Numbered from the stretch's first letter, positions 7,831-15,659 are shown. The stretch: DNA of 64,000 bases from an uncultured Eubacteriales bacterium (GCA_902765735.1 CACXBB010000003.1:1-64000), one strand, 5' to 3'. Made by a program: numbers and translations. The notes: generated by a model from the sequence alone, not told the origin.

Positions 7831-8577
7831 ATGAGCTTCTTGAATCATCAGAACAACCAGGAACACACGCTACCCGACGTATTCACGGAGGTCAAGCACA
7901 GCGTCACGGCGCGGCAGGTCGCGGAAATGTACGGCATTGAAGTCAATTCCCACGGCATGGCCTGCTGCCCGTTTCACGAGGACACACACCCCAGCATGAA
8001 GCTGGACGAGCGATACTACTGCTTCGGCTGCCAGGCCAGCGGCGACGCCATCGACTTCGTTTCCAACCTGTTCCAGATCGGAAAGCGGGAGGCGGCGCTG
8101 AAGATCGCGGAGGACTTCCACATCCCCTTCGACCCGAAGGGGCGGCCCGGGCGCGGACAGCCGGTGACGCCGGAGCAGCAAAAGGAATGGGAGATGCGAC
8201 AGTTGCAAAAGGATTTTCGTGAATGGCGCGGGAAGGCGCTGTCCGACCTGAACGGCGACTACAGAACCCTCACCGAGAGGGCAGAGCAAAACGCGCCGAC
8301 AGACCGGGACGCGCCGTTTCCGCGAGCCTTTGTGCAAGCCTACAATGACCGAACGCTGGTGGAGTTTTACATCGGCGTGCTGGAAACCGCGCCGCGGGAA
8401 ACGCAGATCAACCTGTATCTGCATGATCGCGCCGCCATCGCCGCGCTGGATGATCTCGTCAACGGACGCGGGAAGCCGCGCGCATCCGTCCGGGAAAAGC
8501 TGGAGGAAAAGAAGAGCCTGCTGCGAGCCCAGAGGGAAAAGAGCACGGCTCCGCAGAAGCAGCGGGTGGCAATCTGA
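7831..8577 (+). CDS. CHC2 zinc-finger protein (primase-like N-terminus)
   Basis: A CHC2 zinc-binding domain is clear at residues about 25-95: ARQVAEMYGIEV, CCPFHEDTHPSMKL and YYCFGCQASGDAIDFV, the Cys-His-Cys-Cys set used by DnaG-type primases to contact template DNA. There is no TOPRIM catalytic domain; the remaining 150 residues are charged and helical. In Tn1549-like elements such truncated primase-like proteins are standard cargo and are presumed to act in element replication. It starts at ATG after AAGGAGG. Confidence 0.82.
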   Translation: MSFLNHQNNQEHTLPDVFTEVKHSVTARQVAEMYGIEVNSHGMACCPFHEDTHPSMKLDERYYCFGCQASGDAIDFVSNLFQIGKREAALKIAEDFHIPFDPKGRPGRGQPVTPEQQKEWEMRQLQKDFREWRGKALSDLNGDYRTLTERAEQNAPTDRDAPFPRAFVQAYNDRTLVEFYIGVLETAPRETQINLYLHDRAAIAALDDLVNGRGKPRASVREKLEEKKSLLRAQREKSTAPQKQRVAI

Positions 8578-8621
8578 AACCTACGCACACAGGCTTTGCT
8601 TCACGGGAGGGAGGCGATGAA

Positions 8622-9635
8622 TTGAGCCTGATCGTCTATGACCTGTTTGGAGAGAAGCGGGACAAGGTACAGCGTGCCATTGATCTGGTGCGCGGCTTTG
8701 AACCGCCCGACAAATACTACCTGGCCTACAGCGGGGGCAAAGATCCCATCGTGGTGGAAGCCATCCTGCGCATGGCCGGAGTGGGCTATGAGACACACTA
8801 CAACATGACCACGGTTGACCCGCCGGAGCTGGTTCGCTTCGTGATCCGCCAATTCGAGGCGGTGATCTACGATCTGCCCGACGAGTCCTTCAAATACTTC
8901 GCCGTCAACGTAGGCGGCAGGCTGCTTTCCCCGGCGACTGCCCAGGGCGTCGCCGGAAAGCGGTGCATCCACTTCACCATCCCGAAGCTGTCTATGCGGC
9001 AGCTGATCGTTCACAAGCAGTTTCCGCCGACCCGACTGGCGCGGTACTGCTGCGAGGCGCTGAAGGAATCCCACGGCGAGGGCCGCGTGGTGGTTACCGG
9101 CGTCCGCTGGGACGAGAGCGCGGGTAGAAAACGCAATCAGGGGACGGTGACGATCTTCGATGGAAAGGCGGCGCAGGTCGCCGAACAGCAGGGGGCGCGG
9201 TACAACAACAACCGCGCCCGCGGCATTATCATGAACTATGACGACGCGGCCACCCGGCGCGTCGTGGAGATGTGCTACAGGACGCACAAAACGATGCTCA
9301 ATCCGATCATTGACTGGACGGACGAGGATGTGTGGGAGTTCATTCACACCTACAACATCCCGTATTGCGAGCTATACGACACCGGCTGTACCCGCTTGGG
9401 CTGCGTTGGCTGCCCGATGGGTGGATACGCCGCCCAACGACGCGAATTGGCGCGCTGGCCGCAGTATCGAAAGCTGTATGTCAGCGCGTTTGACGATATG
9501 CTGGAAGCCCGGCGGCGCGACGGCAAGCTGAACCATAGCAGCCTGTGGCAAAGCGGCGAGGGCGTCATGCAATGGTGGACGGGATATGAGCGGAAAAAGC
9601 AGCCAGGGCAAGAAAAGATGATGCTGAATAATTGA
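8622..9635 (+). CDS. phosphoadenosine phosphosulfate reductase-like (PP-loop) protein
   Basis: A 337-residue member of the PAPS reductase/DndC-like PP-loop superfamily, frequent in Firmicutes conjugative elements and phages. Visible motifs are YYLAYSGGKDP near residue 34 (PP-loop), VTGVRWDESAGRK, MLNPIIDWTDEDVW and a cysteine cluster CTRLGCVGCPMGG. The PP-loop normally reads SGGKDS; here the serine is a proline. The start is TTG at 8622 after GGGAGGGAGG, because the nearby ATG at 8617 runs into a stop at once. The substrate is unknown. Confidence 0.8.
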   Translation: MSLIVYDLFGEKRDKVQRAIDLVRGFEPPDKYYLAYSGGKDPIVVEAILRMAGVGYETHYNMTTVDPPELVRFVIRQFEAVIYDLPDESFKYFAVNVGGRLLSPATAQGVAGKRCIHFTIPKLSMRQLIVHKQFPPTRLARYCCEALKESHGEGRVVVTGVRWDESAGRKRNQGTVTIFDGKAAQVAEQQGARYNNNRARGIIMNYDDAATRRVVEMCYRTHKTMLNPIIDWTDEDVWEFIHTYNIPYCELYDTGCTRLGCVGCPMGGYAAQRRELARWPQYRKLYVSAFDDMLEARRRDGKLNHSSLWQSGEGVMQWWTGYERKKQPGQEKMMLNN

Positions 9636-9640
9636 ACTAT

Positions 9641-9670
9641 GGAGGGTTTGAAACACCCTCCTTATCATTT
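9641..9670 (+). terminator. rho-independent terminator after the PP-loop gene
   Basis: GGAGGGT and ACCCTCC arms enclose a 7-base loop and are followed by TTATCATTTT. It lies just after the stop codon at 9635 and separates the cargo operon from the integrase gene. Confidence 0.65.
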
Positions 9671-9761
9671 TATGGGGTTGATATAAATGATGAAAAATGA
9701 TAAAATAATGTCAAGGGATGTGGCATCGCAAATGACGTTATCTCTGAATGGAGGTAATATC

Positions 9762-10715
9762 ATGTCTTATGCCGCAGGAATATCAATTAAAGATCCAGTA
9801 TTCAAAGCAATGGAGGGATGGTTATACAAGTACAAGAAGAATAGCGTCAAAGAAGCAACCTTTGATCGTTTGTTAATCTCATTAAAGATGATGCGGAGTT
9901 ACTCTATCGCCTTCATGCGGATTATGGATTTGACCACGGATGATGTTCAAGGCTATATCAATCATCTGCTTTGCGATGGGTACGCATATACAACGATCAA
10001 AAAGCAGTATAATCTGATCACGGCGTTCGTCAAGTTCCTGCTTGGCGAAGGAGCTCCGATTCGACCGGTTTACCTGAATGTTTCTTTGCCGATCGCAGAG
10101 AACATCAAGAAGCCGAAAAAGGAGATCGTGACCTACAACAAGGTTGAACAGGTTAAACTGTGCAAGGCCATTGATGCGGATGGAGAGGATGCCTCATGTG
10201 CGGTTCTCCTGATGCTTGAAAATGGTTTGAGGGCTGGTGAAGTGCTCGCGTTGTCCTGGGAGGACATAGATTTTGACAGGCGTGCCGTGCGAATCCATCG
10301 CACATTGGTACATCCGGCGAGTCGCTCGAAAGGTTTTGTCCAGGAAGGTGCGAAGTCCAAGACGAGCAATCGGACGATTCCGTTGAGCTCAAAGGTCATG
10401 GCCGCGCTGGACAGAATGCTGGTCAATACGGATGCTCCCGCGGGAATCATATTCCGCAGTGTAAGATTTCCGGATCAGTCGATGGGGTACAACGCCCTGC
10501 GAAAGCACATCCAAAAACTGTGCCGAAAGGCTCAGTTGGAATATCGCGGGATGCACGTATTCCGGCACACCTTCGCCACCAACTGCTACTACAAAGGTTG
10601 CGAAATTAAAAAACTTTCGAAACTGTTAGGTCATGCAAGTGTAACAATAACTTATAACACTTACATACATTTGTATGGAGATGCTCTGGAAGAGCTTCGA
10701 AGTGTGGTTGAGTAA
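9762..10715 (+). CDS. tyrosine recombinase / ICE integrase
   Basis: A 317-residue phage-type integrase. An N-terminal SAM-like core-binding domain (residues about 15-110) is followed by the catalytic domain with Arg in ENGLRAGEVLALSWEDI, His-x-x-Arg in MHVFRHTFATN, LLGHASVTITYNTY and the nucleophilic Tyr in that segment. Upstream in-frame ATGs exist from 9687, but GGAGGT lies 7 bases before the ATG at 9762. The gene looks clearly more AT-rich than the cargo genes before it. It ends 66 bases from the tRNA-Cys 3' end, so the element probably integrates at that tRNA. Confidence 0.88.
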   Translation: MSYAAGISIKDPVFKAMEGWLYKYKKNSVKEATFDRLLISLKMMRSYSIAFMRIMDLTTDDVQGYINHLLCDGYAYTTIKKQYNLITAFVKFLLGEGAPIRPVYLNVSLPIAENIKKPKKEIVTYNKVEQVKLCKAIDADGEDASCAVLLMLENGLRAGEVLALSWEDIDFDRRAVRIHRTLVHPASRSKGFVQEGAKSKTSNRTIPLSSKVMAALDRMLVNTDAPAGIIFRSVRFPDQSMGYNALRKHIQKLCRKAQLEYRGMHVFRHTFATNCYYKGCEIKKLSKLLGHASVTITYNTYIHLYGDALEELRSVVE

Positions 10716-10741
10716 TTGTTAAGGCAACTGGCACATTCTAT

Positions 10742-10775
10742 AAAAAGAGTGCGCCCCGTTGCAGCAGAACGCACT
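10742..10775 (-). terminator. terminator of the tRNA operon
   Basis: On the minus strand AGTGCG and CGCACT arms enclose a 16-base loop and are followed by CTTTTTA, directly downstream of tRNA-Cys. The stem is short, but position and T-run fit a terminator. Confidence 0.55.
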
Positions 10776-10781
10776 AAGTTT

Positions 10782-10856
10782 TGGAGGTGCCACCCGGATT
10801 CGGACCGGGGAATGAAGGTTTTGCAGACCTTTGCCTTACCACTTGGCTATGGCACC
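10782..10856 (-). tRNA. tRNA-Cys (GCA)
   Basis: Cloverleaf with acceptor GGTGCCA/TGGCACC, anticodon arm AAGGT-CTGCAAA-ACCTT (anticodon GCA), a T-arm containing GGTCCGAATCC, and an encoded CCA. It is the last tRNA of the operon, and its 3' end faces the integrase gene, so it is the likely attachment site. Confidence 0.95.
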
Positions 10857-10868
10857 ACAATATAAAAA

Positions 10869-10944
10869 TGGAGCGGTAGACGAGACTCGGACTCGCGACC
10901 TCCACCTTGGCAAGGTGGCGCTCTACCAACTGAGCTACTACCGC
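10869..10944 (-). tRNA. tRNA-Gly (GCC)
   Basis: Acceptor GCGGTAG/CTACCGC, D-arm AGCTCAGTTGGTAGAGC, anticodon loop TTGCCAA with anticodon GCC, and an encoded CCA end. Fourth gene of the five-tRNA operon. Confidence 0.95.
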
Positions 10945-10947
10945 AAA

Positions 10948-11023
10948 TGGTGCCCAGGGACGGAATCGAACCATCGACACGTAGATTTTCAGTCTACTGC
11001 TCTACCGACTGAGCTACCTGGGC
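10948..11023 (-). tRNA. tRNA-Phe (GAA)
   Basis: Acceptor GCCCAGG/CCTGGGC, anticodon arm TAGA-CTGAAAA-TCTA with anticodon GAA, T-loop GGTTCGATTCC, and an encoded ACCA end. Third gene of the operon. Confidence 0.95.
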
Positions 11024-11026
11024 AAG

Positions 11027-11103
11027 TGGCGACGCGGAAGGGGCTCGAACCCTCGACCTCCAGCGTGACAGGCTGGCATTCTAACCAACTGAACTACCGC
11101 GCC
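11027..11103 (-). tRNA. tRNA-Asp (GTC)
   Basis: Acceptor GGCGCGG paired with CCGCGTC, anticodon arm CAGC-CTGTCAC-GCTG with anticodon GTC, T-loop GGTTCGAGCCC, and an encoded GCCA end. Second gene of the operon. Confidence 0.95.
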
Positions 11104-11110
11104 ACATAAG

Positions 11111-11183
11111 TGGGAACAACAGGGCTCGAACCTGTGACCCTTTGCTTGTAAGGCAAATGCTCTCCCAGCTGAGCTATGCTCCC
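11111..11183 (-). tRNA. tRNA-Val (TAC)
   Basis: Acceptor GGGAGCA/TGTTCCC, D-arm AGCTCAGCTGGGAGAGC, anticodon loop CTTACAA with anticodon TAC, and T-loop GGTTCGAGCCT. No CCA is encoded, unlike the other four tRNAs. First gene after the promoter. Confidence 0.95.
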
Positions 11184-11233
11184 ATGATGGGAACCCTGTG
11201 AGTTCCTCGCGTCACCTCGCGGCGACATCAAAT

Positions 11234-11262
11234 ATAATACTACATAATCCGGGGTTTGTCAA
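11234..11262 (-). promoter_or_regulatory. promoter of the tRNA operon
   Basis: On the minus strand TTGACA, 17 bases, TATTAT, about 50 bases upstream of tRNA-Val. A near-consensus vegetative promoter, as expected for stable RNA genes. Confidence 0.8.
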
Positions 11263-11337
11263 TACCAAAACCGGCAGTTTTCAAAAAGTTCACCCTGTCC
11301 ATATTGTCAGCGACGCGAAAAACGCCGATCGGACCGA

Positions 11338-11366
11338 TTGCTTTTTGCTCTCGGGTATGCTACAAT
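11338..11366 (+). promoter_or_regulatory. promoter of the small toxin-like gene
   Basis: TTGCTT, 17 bases, TACAAT, with an extended -10 TG (TGCTACAAT). It points toward the 27-residue ORF, giving a leader of about 55 bases. Confidence 0.65.
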
Positions 11367-11429
11367 GATTTTGCTGGACAATGGCCCGGAAGCGCTCCCG
11401 CTGATTACAAAAGGCGGGAGGTGATGCGC

Positions 11430-11513
11430 ATGACGAACCTTGAATTATTCATGGCTCTATTGGGCGTCGCAAGTCTCGCGCTGACGATTTATTTCGGTAC
11501 ACGTCGTAGATGA
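11430..11513 (+). CDS. putative holin-like toxin peptide (27 residues)
   Basis: Encodes MTNLELFMALLGVASLALTI followed by YFGTRRR: one hydrophobic helix and a basic tail, the layout of the small holin-like toxin family and other type I toxin peptides of Firmicutes. The ATG at 11430 has GGGAGGTG 8 bases upstream. A promoter lies upstream and a strong terminator hairpin directly downstream, so it is a free-standing short transcript. No antitoxin RNA has been shown; an antisense promoter would be expected near the 3' end. The family call is by size, topology and context. Confidence 0.65.
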   Translation: MTNLELFMALLGVASLALTIYFGTRRR

Positions 11514-11519
11514 AAAATG

Positions 11520-11553
11520 CCTCCGGGTAGCGGCAACTACTCGGAGGGTTTTT
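11520..11553 (+). terminator. terminator of the holin-like toxin transcript
   Basis: CCTCCGGGTAG and CTACTCGGAGG form an 11-bp stem with one G-T wobble and a 6-base loop, followed by a T-run. In type I systems this hairpin region is often where the antisense RNA overlaps. Confidence 0.8.
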
Positions 11554-11665
11554 GCTGGTAGTCCAAAACTACAGCGGGATGCTTCCCTTTAGCAACTCCA
11601 TTGTACAGCATCGGCGGCGGCGTGTCAAGCGTTGCCGCCACTTTTCTTATAAATCAGCCCGTTAT

Positions 11666-12592
11666 TCACCGCTCCTCGGGCAGCAGCACCGGGTTATGCC
11701 GGGCCTCATGGGGGATCATGATCCGCACCACGCTGTGCAGGTTGATCACCTCGATCTCCCGGGCCTCGGGGCCGCGCTCGCCGTCGAGGGTCCACTCCAG
11801 CGGCGCATCGCCGGTGATGTGCATCCTTGCAGAGGAGAAGAACTGCACCATCTCATTGGGGATGTCCATGGTGGTCAGGCCGTAGAGTATGGTGCTCAGC
11901 TGGGCGGGATTGGTGGGGTTTTTCACCAGCGTGACCTCGAACTTGCCGTCGTTTAATGCCACCAGCTGGGTATCCAGCTTCAGTATGCCGCCCACGGAGG
12001 TGGAATTGGTGATGGAGCAGAATATGAATTCGTCCTCGAACACGCCCTCCTCGGTCTCCACGCGCAGCCTGATCGGCTGTATGGTGGTCAGGTCGCGCAC
12101 ACCCTCCAGCACATAGGCGAAGTGCCCCAGCACGTTCTTGGCGGCCTGGGGGGTGGTGTAGGAGGCCCTGGCGAAGGCCCCGCAGGTGGCGGTGTACACG
12201 AAATAGCGCCCGTTGAAGGAGCCCACGTCGAAGCCGCGGGGCGCGCCCTCCATGATGTCCTGGGCCGCCTGGAGCACGTCCCCGGACAGGCCGATGCTGG
12301 AGGCGTAATCGTTGGTGGTGCCGCAGGGGATGTAGCCCAGCGGGACATCCATGCCCGCCGCCAGCACGCCGGCGATGGTCTCGTTCAGCGTGCCGTCGCC
12401 CCCGGCGCAGACGACCAGGTCATAGCGGTCCTCGCTGTCCACCAGGAACTGTGTGGCGTCGCCCCGGGCGCCGGTGATGTAGGTCTCGCACCGATACCCG
12501 TAATCGTGAAAAAGCCGGATGATATCCGGCAAAAAACGATTGGCCTTCCGCTGGCCGGCAAAGGGATTCAACAACAAAAGCAGTTTTTTCAT
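11666..12592 (-). CDS. diacylglycerol/lipid kinase family protein (YegS/DgkB type)
   Basis: A 308-residue protein with the DAGK catalytic fold: N-terminal MKKLLLLLNPFAGQRKAN, phosphate-binding DLVVCAGGDGTLNETIAG at about residues 58-75, and GYIPCGTTNDYASSIGL. The C-terminal beta-sandwich ends HNPVLLPEER. Members phosphorylate diacylglycerol or related lipids at the cytoplasmic membrane face, recycling lipid head groups. It follows the phosphoesterase gene on the same strand with a 32-base gap, so co-transcription is likely. Confidence 0.88.
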   Translation of the reverse strand: MKKLLLLLNPFAGQRKANRFLPDIIRLFHDYGYRCETYITGARGDATQFLVDSEDRYDLVVCAGGDGTLNETIAGVLAAGMDVPLGYIPCGTTNDYASSIGLSGDVLQAAQDIMEGAPRGFDVGSFNGRYFVYTATCGAFARASYTTPQAAKNVLGHFAYVLEGVRDLTTIQPIRLRVETEEGVFEDEFIFCSITNSTSVGGILKLDTQLVALNDGKFEVTLVKNPTNPAQLSTILYGLTTMDIPNEMVQFFSSARMHITGDAPLEWTLDGERGPEAREIEVINLHSVVRIMIPHEARHNPVLLPEER

Positions 12593-12624
12593 ATTTCACC
12601 GTCAGACCCGCTGCAAATCAACCC

Positions 12625-13311
12625 TCATTGATACAGTTGATACAGCCTGAAATCCAGCCCGTCGCAGGACACCTGATGATACCGCACACCACGGCGCTCA
12701 CCACGCACCGCGCCGAAGAGCCCGCCGCCGTGCAGGTGGCCGTACACACAGTCCTGCACGCCATAGGCCTCCAGGATATCGGAAAAGCCGGGCTGCTCGT
12801 CGGTCAGCGGCGGGTAGTGCATCATCACCGTGATCGGCGCGTTTGCGTCCTTCGCCCGGGCGTTCTTCAGGGACATCTCCAGCCGCATGCGCTCCCGCCG
12901 GTAGATGCGCACGTCGTCGTCCGCCGGGTCGTCCGAAGTGGGGATCACCCACCCCCGGCTGCCGGCGTACAGCCTGCCGTTTATGAGCACGCTGTCGTTC
13001 TGTATGGCGTACATGCCCTCCGGAAGCGCCCGGCGCACGCGGCCCACGGCGCTCCACCAGTAGTCGTGATTGCCCCGCAGAATAAGCTTCACGCCCGGCA
13101 GCGCGGCGATTTCGGACAGATCCTCGATCGCCTCTTCCAGCCGCATGGCCCAGGAGAGATCCCCCGGCAGCAGCACCACGTCCTCCGCGCTCACCCGCGC
13201 GCGCCAGTCGGCCTGTATGCGCTCGAAGTGGTTCTTCCAGTGCTCGCCGAACACGTCCATCGGCTTCACCCGCGCGGGAAGATGCAGGTCGGAGATTGCG
13301 TAGACTGCCAA
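12625..13311 (-). CDS. metallophosphoesterase
   Basis: A 228-residue calcineurin-like phosphoesterase. Motifs in order: DLHLPARVKPMD (D-x-H), LLPGDLSWAM (GD), LRGNHDYWW (GNHD), VMMHYPPL (H) and YGHLHGGGLF (GHxH), giving the full set of metal ligands for a two-metal centre. The substrate cannot be read from sequence; Clostridia homologues are annotated as general phosphohydrolases. It starts 4 bases after the zinc-ribbon gene ends, so the genes form one operon. Confidence 0.87.
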   Translation of the reverse strand: MAVYAISDLHLPARVKPMDVFGEHWKNHFERIQADWRARVSAEDVVLLPGDLSWAMRLEEAIEDLSEIAALPGVKLILRGNHDYWWSAVGRVRRALPEGMYAIQNDSVLINGRLYAGSRGWVIPTSDDPADDDVRIYRRERMRLEMSLKNARAKDANAPITVMMHYPPLTDEQPGFSDILEAYGVQDCVYGHLHGGGLFGAVRGERRGVRYHQVSCDGLDFRLYQLYQ

Positions 13312-13314
13312 AGC

Positions 13315-13704
13315 TTACTCTTCCTTTTCTTCCTCGTCCTCATCCTCGTCCTCGTCGTCGACGAAATCGGGATTATCCTCGAACACCTCGTCGTCCAGGC
13401 CGCCGCCGATGTCCAGCTGGATCTCGTCCATGGTGGACACGGAGTCGATCTCGATGTTCGCGGGCTCGTGGATCACGTTCTCGTCGCCGTCCATGGACTC
13501 GGCGCGACGGGCCTGCTGCTCCTTGAGACAGAAGGCGCACAGCTCCTGGCCGGGCACCACGGGATTCTCGCCGCACTCTGAGCAGAGCTCGATCATCTCA
13601 AACTGTTCGGTCTCGCCGCGAACCTCACGACGGCACACGGAGCACATCTTGTCGGTGTCGTTCATGTAATTCAGCTCGCAGCGCGGGCATTTCACCAGGG
13701 CCAT
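13315..13704 (-). CDS. zinc-ribbon protein with acidic C-terminus
   Basis: A 129-residue protein carrying three CxxC-type pairs (KCPRCELNY, CSVCRREV, CSECGENPVV, then CAFCLKEQQA), which form one or two zinc ribbons. A long acidic tail ends in a run of Asp and Glu. The start MALVKC is chosen because GGGAGGA lies 7 bases upstream; the ATG two codons earlier abuts that site. The role is unknown. Its position as first gene before the phosphoesterase and lipid kinase suggests a shared transcript. Confidence 0.72.
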   Translation of the reverse strand: MALVKCPRCELNYMNDTDKMCSVCRREVRGETEQFEMIELCSECGENPVVPGQELCAFCLKEQQARRAESMDGDENVIHEPANIEIDSVSTMDEIQLDIGGGLDDEVFEDNPDFVDDEDEDEDEEEKEE

Positions 13705-13828
13705 CTTCATTCCTCCCAAATATGTCGCCGCTGCGCCCCGCGGTAGCGATTCGCAGCCGGACATCTCTATCACATGAAGATATTATACACAAAACCGCGA
13801 AAAGCACAAGACCCTATCGGGCTTTTCT

Positions 13829-14413
13829 TTAAGTTTTCGCGCTGTTTTCCCGCCACCATCGGGAAAAGCGCAGAATATCGTCGCGATAGACCGTCCTGAG
13901 GGCGGGGTTGTAGATCACGGAGGCCGGGTGATACATGGGATAGACCCGCCGGCCTTCCCGCGAAACAAACGTTCCGTGCATGTCGCCGATCACGGCCCCG
14001 CGGCCCATCAAGGCCCTCAGGGGCACGTTCCCCAGGGTGATGACGCACACCGGGTCCACGATATCGATCTCTTTAAGCAGCCACGGCAGAAACAGCCGGA
14101 CCTCCTCCTGGGTGGGCGGGCGGTTCACCACCCGGCCCGCGGCGGAGCGCTTCGTGGGGCGGAACTTTACGGTGTTGGTGACGTAGAGCTGCCCCCGGTC
14201 CATGCCCGCAGTTTCCAGAAACTCGTCCAGGTTCTTCCCGGCCTTGCCCACAAAGGGCCGGCCCAGCAGCGTCTCCTGCTCGCCGGGGGCCTCGCCGATC
14301 ATCATCACCCGCGCGGCGATGTCCCCCTCGCCGTACACCAGCACCTTCTTCTCGCCCTCGTAAAGCCCGTCCACGAAGGCCTTCAATTCGGCCCGGAAGC
14401 GCTCCATGCTCAT
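13829..14413 (-). CDS. uracil-DNA glycosylase family 4-like, lacking Fe-S cysteines
   Basis: A 194-residue protein with family-4/5 glycosylase motifs: VMMIGEAPGEQETLLGRPFVG near residue 35, YVTNTVKFRPTKR, VCVITLGNVPLRALMG and YPMYHPASVIYN. The second motif reads TVKFRP where iron-sulfur members have VVKCRP, and the N-terminal CxxC is absent, so no 4Fe-4S cluster is expected. It probably still binds DNA or nucleotides, but uracil excision is not assured. Its ATG overlaps the stop of the upstream paralogue by 4 bases, so the two are translationally coupled. Confidence 0.82.
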   Translation of the reverse strand: MSMERFRAELKAFVDGLYEGEKKVLVYGEGDIAARVMMIGEAPGEQETLLGRPFVGKAGKNLDEFLETAGMDRGQLYVTNTVKFRPTKRSAAGRVVNRPPTQEEVRLFLPWLLKEIDIVDPVCVITLGNVPLRALMGRGAVIGDMHGTFVSREGRRVYPMYHPASVIYNPALRTVYRDDILRFSRWWRENSAKT

Positions 14414-14973
14414 GCCTCTGACAGCTCCTTCAATTTGTCCCGGATCTTCTGGAAGTCCTCCCAGGCGTCCCGCTTCTTGGCGGGGTCGCGCAACAGCGCC
14501 GAGGGATGGAACGTGGGCATGAACCACACGCCCTTGCGCTCGTACCACCTGCCGTGGTCCCGGGTGATGAACACCTGCTCGTTGAGCGTATACTGGCAGG
14601 CCACCTTGCCCAGCAGCACCACCACCCTGGGCCGCACCAGCGCCACCTGGGCGCGCAGGTAGTTCAGGCACGCGGCGGCCTCGTCCGGCTCCGGGTTGCG
14701 GTTCTTCGGCGGGCGGCACTTGACCACGTTGCAGATGTACACCTCCGTGCGCTCCATGCCGATGGCCTGGATCATGCGGGTCAGAAGCTCCCCGGAGCGT
14801 CCCACAAACGGGCGGCCCTGCCGGTCCTCCTCCTGGCCCGGACCCTCGCCGATGAACATCAGCCGCGCGTGGGGATCGCCCTCCCCCGGCACCACGTTGG
14901 TGCGCGTCTCGCACAGTCTGCATTTTTCGCAGACCCCGATGTCATTATACAGTTGTGCCCAGGAAACCTTCAC
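14410..14973 (-). CDS. uracil-DNA glycosylase, family 4 (Fe-S)
   Basis: A 187-residue family-4 glycosylase that would remove uracil from DNA. It has the N-terminal cysteine cluster CEKCRLCETRTNVVPGEG, the catalytic-site motif FIGEGPGQEEDRQGRPFVG, the later cysteines in CNVVKCRPPKNR and the C-terminal MPTFHPSALLRD. I choose the GTG at 14973 because AAAGGGG lies 8 bases upstream; a GTG at 14982 sits too close to that site. It is followed by a cysteine-free paralogue with a 4-base overlap. Confidence 0.86.
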   Translation of the reverse strand: MKVSWAQLYNDIGVCEKCRLCETRTNVVPGEGDPHARLMFIGEGPGQEEDRQGRPFVGRSGELLTRMIQAIGMERTEVYICNVVKCRPPKNRNPEPDEAAACLNYLRAQVALVRPRVVVLLGKVACQYTLNEQVFITRDHGRWYERKGVWFMPTFHPSALLRDPAKKRDAWEDFQKIRDKLKELSEA

Positions 14974-14993
14974 GTAAAACACCCCTTTAGGAC

Positions 14994-15312
14994 AGAGTGG
15001 CGAGTGCAGAGTGCAGAGTGGAGATAAAGAATGCCTGAGAACGGCGGGATGTGGTTTTCTTTCTCAACACGGGGAACAGCAGGGCGTCGTAGGGGTGCCG
15101 ATGCGGTGCCCGCCCAAAAGCCTTCCCCTTGAGGGGAAGGTGGCGCGTAGCGCCGGATGAGGTGCCGCGCATCCACCCGACGGGCGGCGCATCGCCGCCC
15201 CTACGGCGGGGTCCCGGGCGATGGGGCATCGCCCCTACGGCATCGACCGCATTGCACGGCGGACGCCATAAATGGCGTCCCTACGGGGCTCTGCACTCTC
15301 CACTCTCCACTC
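14994..15312. repeat. nested intergenic repeat island
   Basis: The outer left arm, about 14994-15024, is built from GAGTGCAGAGTG-like words. The right arm at 15289-15312 holds the complementary CACTCTCCACTC words, so the two could pair into a long stem. Between them lie a CCTTCCCCTTGAGGGGAAGG palindrome (15121-15140), GGGCGGCGCATCGCCGCCC (about 15180-15198), and a GGACGCCATAAATGGCGTCC palindrome (about 15261-15280). No gene is supported in 14974-15365 apart from this island. Confidence 0.75.
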
Positions 15313-15365
15313 AAAAAAACACAATCACCCCGCGCAAGCCATGCGGTCCGCGCGGGGCGAGGCAA

Positions 15366-15587
15366 TCATTTCGGCACGATCAGGGCATCCATGAATATCT
15401 TCCACAGCGACGCGAAGGACTCCCGTCCGTCCCGCACCACCCAGTTGAACAGCGCCGTCAGCAGCACCGCGCAGGCGATGATGACGACGATGCCCGCCAC
15501 GACGCCCAGGAAGTCATAGATGCCCGCGAAGATCAGAAAGCTGGTCTTGCGCCGCCTGACCTCCTTGCGGGTATAGATGCGCGCCAT
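15366..15587 (-). CDS. small membrane protein
   Basis: A 73-residue protein starting MARIYTRKEVRRRKTSF (basic, cytoplasmic) followed by a hydrophobic stretch at residues about 17-45 that can form one long or two short membrane helices, then a short tail ending IFMDALIVPK. The start is set by GGAGGTG 8 bases upstream. I do not recognise the family. It is the first gene after the repeat island and is separated from the VanW gene by 72 bases. Confidence 0.6.
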   Translation of the reverse strand: MARIYTRKEVRRRKTSFLIFAGIYDFLGVVAGIVVIIACAVLLTALFNWVVRDGRESFASLWKIFMDALIVPK

Positions 15588-15659
15588 CGCGGTCACCTCC
15601 AAACTGGCTAATCAAAACGCTTCCCTATTATAGCATGAATCCTCCGGGAATGCAAACCG

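Noticed and set aside
14410..14923. N-terminal extension of the second glycosylase frame
   Set aside because: The sequence upstream of MSMERF is Arg/Gly-rich and overlaps the first glycosylase in another frame. The ATGA overlap marks the true start.
14994..15312. Possible CRISPR array in the repeat-rich gaps
   Set aside because: There are no evenly spaced identical repeats with unique spacers and no cas genes; the words are immediate tandem copies or palindromes.
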